A stretch of DNA of 8,714 nucleotides from Anaerolineales bacterium (GTDB lineage: Bacteria; Chloroflexota; Anaerolineae; B4-G1; DUEL01), in the NCBI GenBank assembly GCA_015662065.1, contig DQUX01000122.1:1-8714 (forward strand). Direction: 5' to 3'. Positions 6,355-8,714 of this stretch are shown in pieces. Under the pieces are notes generated by a model. It was not told the DNA's origin and did no database searches. It saw nothing but the letters and a program-made list of their open reading frames with translations. A program made the translations under genes and the position numbers. Every line of letters starts with the position of its first letter. Position 1 is the first letter of the stretch.

Positions 6355-7170
6355 TCAAGGGTCATCGGGCAATGGCGCAGCGTTTCCCTCCCGGATGACC
6401 CGCAGCATCTCCTCGTGGATGAGGCCATTGGAGGCCACGATCTCGGCCCCCGATAGGCAGTTCGGGGTACCGGTGAAGTCGGTGGCCCGCCCGCCCGCCT
6501 CTCGCACCAGCAACACCCCCGCCGCCACGTCCCACGGCTTGAGGCGGATCTCCCAGAAGCCGCTGAACCGCCCGCAGGCCACGTAAGCCAGGTCGAGAGT
6601 GGCGGCTCCCGCCCGCCGCACCCCTAGCGAGCGGCGCAGGAAGTGATCCAGCCGCGCAGTGTTGTTGTCCGGCGCGGCGCGACGGTCGTAGGGAAAGCCG
6701 GTGGCCAGGAACGCCTCCGTCAGCCGCCCCACCCCCGAGACGTGGATGGGCTCCCCGTTCAGCGTCGCCCCACCCCCGGCGGTCGCGGCGAAGGTCTCCT
6801 CCCGCAGCGGGTCGTAGATCACCCCGACCACCGGCTCCCCGTCCGCCACCAGCGCCAGGGAGACGGCCACGTGGGGGAAGCCGTGGGCGAAGTTGTTGGT
6901 TCCGTCCAGCGGGTCCACCAGCCAGATGGGCGGTCCGGGGGCCTGCCAGAGCTCTCCCCCTCCCTCCTCCGCCAGGATGCGATGGTTGGGGAAGGCGGCC
7001 CGCAATCGCCCCAGGATCAGCGCTTCGGCGGCCATATCGGCCTCGGTGACGGGGTTGACCGCCCCCTTGAAGCCGATGTGGGAAAGCAGCGTGGGGGGAA
7101 AAGCCCGGCGCACGATGGCACCGGCGTCGTGGGCGATATCAACAGCGGTGGATAGAATATCGTCGTCCAT
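6355..7170 (-). CDS. suhB: Inositol monophosphatase family protein (SuhB-like)
   Basis: This is a 271-aa protein, the normal length for the family. Enzymes of this family are Mg2+-dependent phosphatases that release phosphate from inositol-1-phosphate or related sugar or nucleotide phosphates in the cytoplasm. The metal-site motifs are complete: ILAEE (E68/E69), DPLDGT (residues 86-91, with D86 and D89), and WDVAAG (D214). HGFPHVAVSLAL after the DPLDGT motif and the GVIYDP segment favour inositol monophosphatase over CysQ or fructose-bisphosphatase types, although HisN-like activity cannot be excluded. The start at 7170 follows a GAGGG Shine-Dalgarno about 7 nt upstream on the - strand. It is transcribed toward the glycosidase operon from its own promoter at 7201-7229. 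A link to the glycosidases is not evident; it could supply inositol for phosphoinositide-type lipids or compatible solutes (inference). Confidence 0.88.
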   Translation of the reverse strand: MDDDILSTAVDIAHDAGAIVRRAFPPTLLSHIGFKGAVNPVTEADMAAEALILGRLRAAFPNHRILAEEGGGELWQAPGPPIWLVDPLDGTNNFAHGFPHVAVSLALVADGEPVVGVIYDPLREETFAATAGGGATLNGEPIHVSGVGRLTEAFLATGFPYDRRAAPDNNTARLDHFLRRSLGVRRAGAATLDLAYVACGRFSGFWEIRLKPWDVAAGVLLVREAGGRATDFTGTPNCLSGAEIVASNGLIHEEMLRVIREGNAAPLPDDP

Positions 7171-7200
7171 TCTTCATCCCTCATCTCCCCATTTTTTGTG

Positions 7201-7229
7201 ATTCTACCACGCCTTGCCCCATCCTGCCA
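7201..7229 (-). promoter_or_regulatory. Promoter of the suhB-like gene
   Basis: On the - strand, TAGAAT (7206-7201) is preceded by TGG (7209-7207), giving an extended -10. A weak -35 match, TGGCAG (7229-7224), lies 17 nt upstream of the -10. Transcription would begin near 7194, giving a leader of about 24 nt. Confidence 0.5.
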
Positions 7230-7236
7230 TCGCCGT

Positions 7237-7265
7237 TTGGCCTGTGCAATGGCTGATGGTATACT
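7237..7265 (+). promoter_or_regulatory. Upstream promoter copy for the methylase-like gene
   Basis: TTGGCC (7237-7242) and TATACT (7260-7265) are 17 nt apart, with TG at 7257-7258 forming an extended -10. A good Shine-Dalgarno, AAAGGAGG (7275-7282), follows but no start codon is placed behind it, so the translation signal of this copy is orphaned. The transcript would pass through the palindromic element before reaching the gene at 7398. Confidence 0.55.
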
Positions 7266-7282
7266 GAAGCCGGTAAAGGAGG
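7252..7282 (+). repeat. Direct repeat copy 1: promoter -10 plus Shine-Dalgarno unit
   Basis: This 31-bp unit matches 7363-7393 at 25 of 31 positions with no gaps, including a 14-bp identity, GATGGTATACTGAA. Both copies carry an extended -10 and a GGAGG at the same relative place. The distance between copies is 111 bp. Confidence 0.7.
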
Positions 7283-7288
7283 TGCATT

Positions 7289-7357
7289 CTCGCTCTCTAG
7301 CTCCCGATCGGTTGCAGACCGGGCAGATCGGCGGGTCGCAGACCCGCCTAGAGCGAG
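7289..7357. repeat. Branched palindromic REP/MITE-like element
   Basis: The outer arms CTCGCTCT (7289-7296) and AGAGCGAG (7350-7357) pair perfectly. Inside are two hairpins. In the first, CCGATC (7304-7309) pairs with GATCGG (7326-7331) around a nested GGT...ACC. In the second, GGCGGGTC (7330-7337) and GACCCGCC (7341-7348) form a perfect 8-bp stem with a GCA loop. Both inner hairpins contain a GCAGACC motif (GTTGCAGACC and GTCGCAGACC). The whole can fold into a cloverleaf-like structure but has no tRNA features. It resembles dispersed palindromic repeats seen between genes in GC-rich genomes. It lies exactly between the two promoter copies. Confidence 0.55.
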
Positions 7358-7362
7358 GGGCA

Positions 7363-7393
7363 GCCGATGGTATACTGAAACCAAGAGAGGAGG
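7363..7393 (+). promoter_or_regulatory. Direct repeat copy 2: downstream -10 and Shine-Dalgarno of the methylase-like gene
   Basis: TGgTATACT at 7368-7376 repeats the extended -10 of the upstream copy. The position where a -35 would sit (7348-7353, CTAGAG) is the right arm of the palindromic element, so this copy lacks a -35. AGGAGG (7388-7393) lies 4 nt before the TTG start at 7398 and is the ribosome binding site that decides that start. Confidence 0.5.
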
Positions 7394-7397
7394 CAGG

Positions 7398-8714
7398 TTG
7401 GAACGGCCGATTTGGTTTGTCCCGGGGCGTCCGACGTCGCCGGAGGGGCCACTGGCCCGTTACCGGCCGTTGGAGCCGGCGGGCGCGGCAGCGGAGTACG
7501 TCCGCCAACTGACCGATCCCGGCGACCTGGTGCTCGATCTCTTTTGCCAGGGGCCTGTCTTTCTGCGGGAGACGGTCCAGGCAGGGCGACGGGCGCTGGG
7601 GGTCAGCGTCAACCCCATCAGCCTGCTGGTGGCAGGGCTGGGGCTGGGGCAGATGCCCGATCCCGCCGCCCTCAACGCTGCCTTCACCCGCCTGGCCGAC
7701 AGCCCCAAGGGGGAAGTCCCCCTCCGCCACCACCTGACCTCCCTCTACCAGACCCGCTGCCCGGTGTGCGAGGCGGAGGGAGCCGCCGAATGGTTTGCAT
7801 GGGACCGGGAGGCCGGCTACCCCTACGCCAAGGCGGTCCGCTGCCCCCGTTGCGGCGAGACCCGGGAGGGGCCGACGAACGAGGCGGACATCGCGGCGGC
7901 CCGTCGGCTCCGGCCCCGGGGGCTGGCCTACCACTACGCCCTCAATCGGGTCGCTCCGGTGGGACACCCGGCCCGCGAACGGGCGGCCGAACTGGTGGAA
8001 CTCTATACCACCCGCAACCTCTCCGCCCTGATGGACGTGGCGTTGAGGCTGGAGGGGCTAGATTTGGAGCGACCGGTGCGGGCTTCGTTGCAGGGGCTGC
8101 TGCTCTCCACCTTCGATCGAGGGAGCAGCCTGGATCCCCACGGGGAGGTGCGTCCCCGCCCGCGCGTCCTCCGCCCCCCCGCCCGCTTCCTGGAGCGGAA
8201 CGTCTGGCTCCTGCTGGAGGAGGGGCTGGCCCGCCTGGTCGCCCGGCCGGACGGCGAAAACGTCTCTGCACCCCGCGCGCCGGGCCTCTCCGCCCTCCTG
8301 GGCGATCGCGCCCCCGCCTACGGGCTGGTCCCTTGCGCCGCGCGGGAGGTGGATGGGCTCCTGCCGCCTGGGAGCGTCTCCCTGATCCTGGCCGACCCCC
8401 CCCGCCCCGACGGGGTCTTCTGGGCTCTCTGCGCCCTCTGGGCGGGGTGGCTGTGGAATTCGCCCCTGGCCCACGCGATGCGGCCCTTCCTCCGCCGCCG
8501 TCGCTTCGATTGGGAGTGGCATCAGAGAGCCCTCCGGGCGGCGCTGACCGCCGCCGCCCCCCTGTTGACTCCCGGCGGCCACCTGGTGACCCTGTTTGTG
8601 GAGCCGGACGAGGGGCTGTTGGAGTCGGTCTGCCTGGCCAGCGCCGGCGCCGGGTACGAGCCGGCGGGCTGGGGGGCCAGCCCAGAGGTGGGCTGCCGCC
8701 TGGTCTGGCGGCGG
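7398..8714 (+). CDS. Zn-ribbon DNA methylase-like protein with degenerate motifs (3' end missing)
   Basis: There are 439 codons and no stop before the window ends, so the gene is incomplete. TTG 7398 is the only start placed behind AGGAGG; the next in-frame candidate falls inside the first motif. The order of parts matches adenine/cytosine-N4 methylases with a Zn-ribbon (COG1743/DUF1156 type): a motif I region VLDLFCQGP (45-53) followed by GVSVNPIS (68-75); a Zn-ribbon with C121, C124, C149 and C152; the YTTRNLSAL segment (203-211), like the family's 'TPRQL' helix; a motif IV region LADPPRPDG (331-339); and a TPGGHLVTLF strand near 391-400. Three key positions differ from active relatives: the Gly-rich SAM loop reads CQGPVFL, the acidic residue expected before N-P is Ser70, and DPPY is DPPR (R336). 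It may bind DNA or SAM without methylating, or act on another substrate. Family placement is from motif order; activity is unknown. Confidence 0.6.
   Translation, partial: MERPIWFVPGRPTSPEGPLARYRPLEPAGAAAEYVRQLTDPGDLVLDLFCQGPVFLRETVQAGRRALGVSVNPISLLVAGLGLGQMPDPAALNAAFTRLADSPKGEVPLRHHLTSLYQTRCPVCEAEGAAEWFAWDREAGYPYAKAVRCPRCGETREGPTNEADIAAARRLRPRGLAYHYALNRVAPVGHPARERAAELVELYTTRNLSALMDVALRLEGLDLERPVRASLQGLLLSTFDRGSSLDPHGEVRPRPRVLRPPARFLERNVWLLLEEGLARLVARPDGENVSAPRAPGLSALLGDRAPAYGLVPCAAREVDGLLPPGSVSLILADPPRPDGVFWALCALWAGWLWNSPLAHAMRPFLRRRRFDWEWHQRALRAALTAAAPLLTPGGHLVTLFVEPDEGLLESVCLASAGAGYEPAGWGASPEVGCRLVWRR

Noticed and set aside
7289..7357. tRNA-like cloverleaf
   Set aside because: The structure has stacked hairpins but no anticodon-loop consensus, no T-loop GTTCGA-type motif and no CCA-compatible acceptor end.
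7198..7512. Small + strand gene reading through the divergent intergenic region
   Set aside because: Its two near-identical peptide segments simply reflect the duplicated promoter unit (111 bp is 37 codons). It runs over the -10 boxes and the palindrome and has no matching ribosome site.
7017..7967. Open frame of 316 codons on the - strand across the intergenic region and both flanking genes
   Set aside because: It crosses two promoters and the palindromic element, and overlaps the phosphatase and methylase-like genes, both of which have convincing motifs in other frames.

Overview
The window is very GC-rich and tightly coded. The protein families point to a filamentous or thermophilic-type Chloroflexota bacterium of the Anaerolineae/Caldilineae kind. 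The clues are an NBR1-type Ig-like domain joined to Pro/Glu or Pro/Thr linkers and a (beta/alpha)8 hydrolase, a DNA-methylase-like protein with a Zn-ribbon, an IS110 fragment, and sigma70 promoters with extended -10 boxes of the TGnTAnAnT type. This assignment is inference from family composition, not a database match.

Layout. Bases 1-360 hold the decayed start of an IS110-type transposase, then a second transposase-like fragment in another frame, then a strong-looking promoter (319-347). A leader of about 140 nt follows, containing a C(UUCG)G hairpin with a T-run. Next comes a three-gene operon on the + strand (492-6301). All three genes encode membrane-anchored proteins with an extracytoplasmic clan GH-A type (beta/alpha)8 domain. 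The first (1066 aa) also carries a GH18-like barrel that has lost its catalytic Glu, and an NBR1-type Ig-like domain. The second (440 aa) and third (415 aa) are simple anchor-linker-barrel proteins. Genes 1 and 2 are separated by 42 nt that include a perfect hairpin; genes 2 and 3 overlap by ATGA.

A convergent inositol-monophosphatase family gene (suhB-like, 6355-7170, - strand) follows. The 227-bp divergent intergenic region then holds a suhB promoter, a 31-bp promoter-plus-Shine-Dalgarno unit present twice 111 bp apart, and a branched palindromic (REP/MITE-like) element between the copies. The last gene (7398 to the window end, TTG start, incomplete) resembles Zn-ribbon DNA methylases of the COG1743/DUF1156 type, but its SAM-binding and DPPY motifs are altered.

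How it fits together. The operon most likely makes a set of cell-surface glycan-active or glycan-binding proteins produced together. Substrates cannot be read from the sequence. The most novel-looking elements are the pseudo-GH18/NBR1-Ig/GH-A fusion with its two paralogous partners, and the methylase-like protein with degenerate motifs behind a duplicated promoter and palindromic element.
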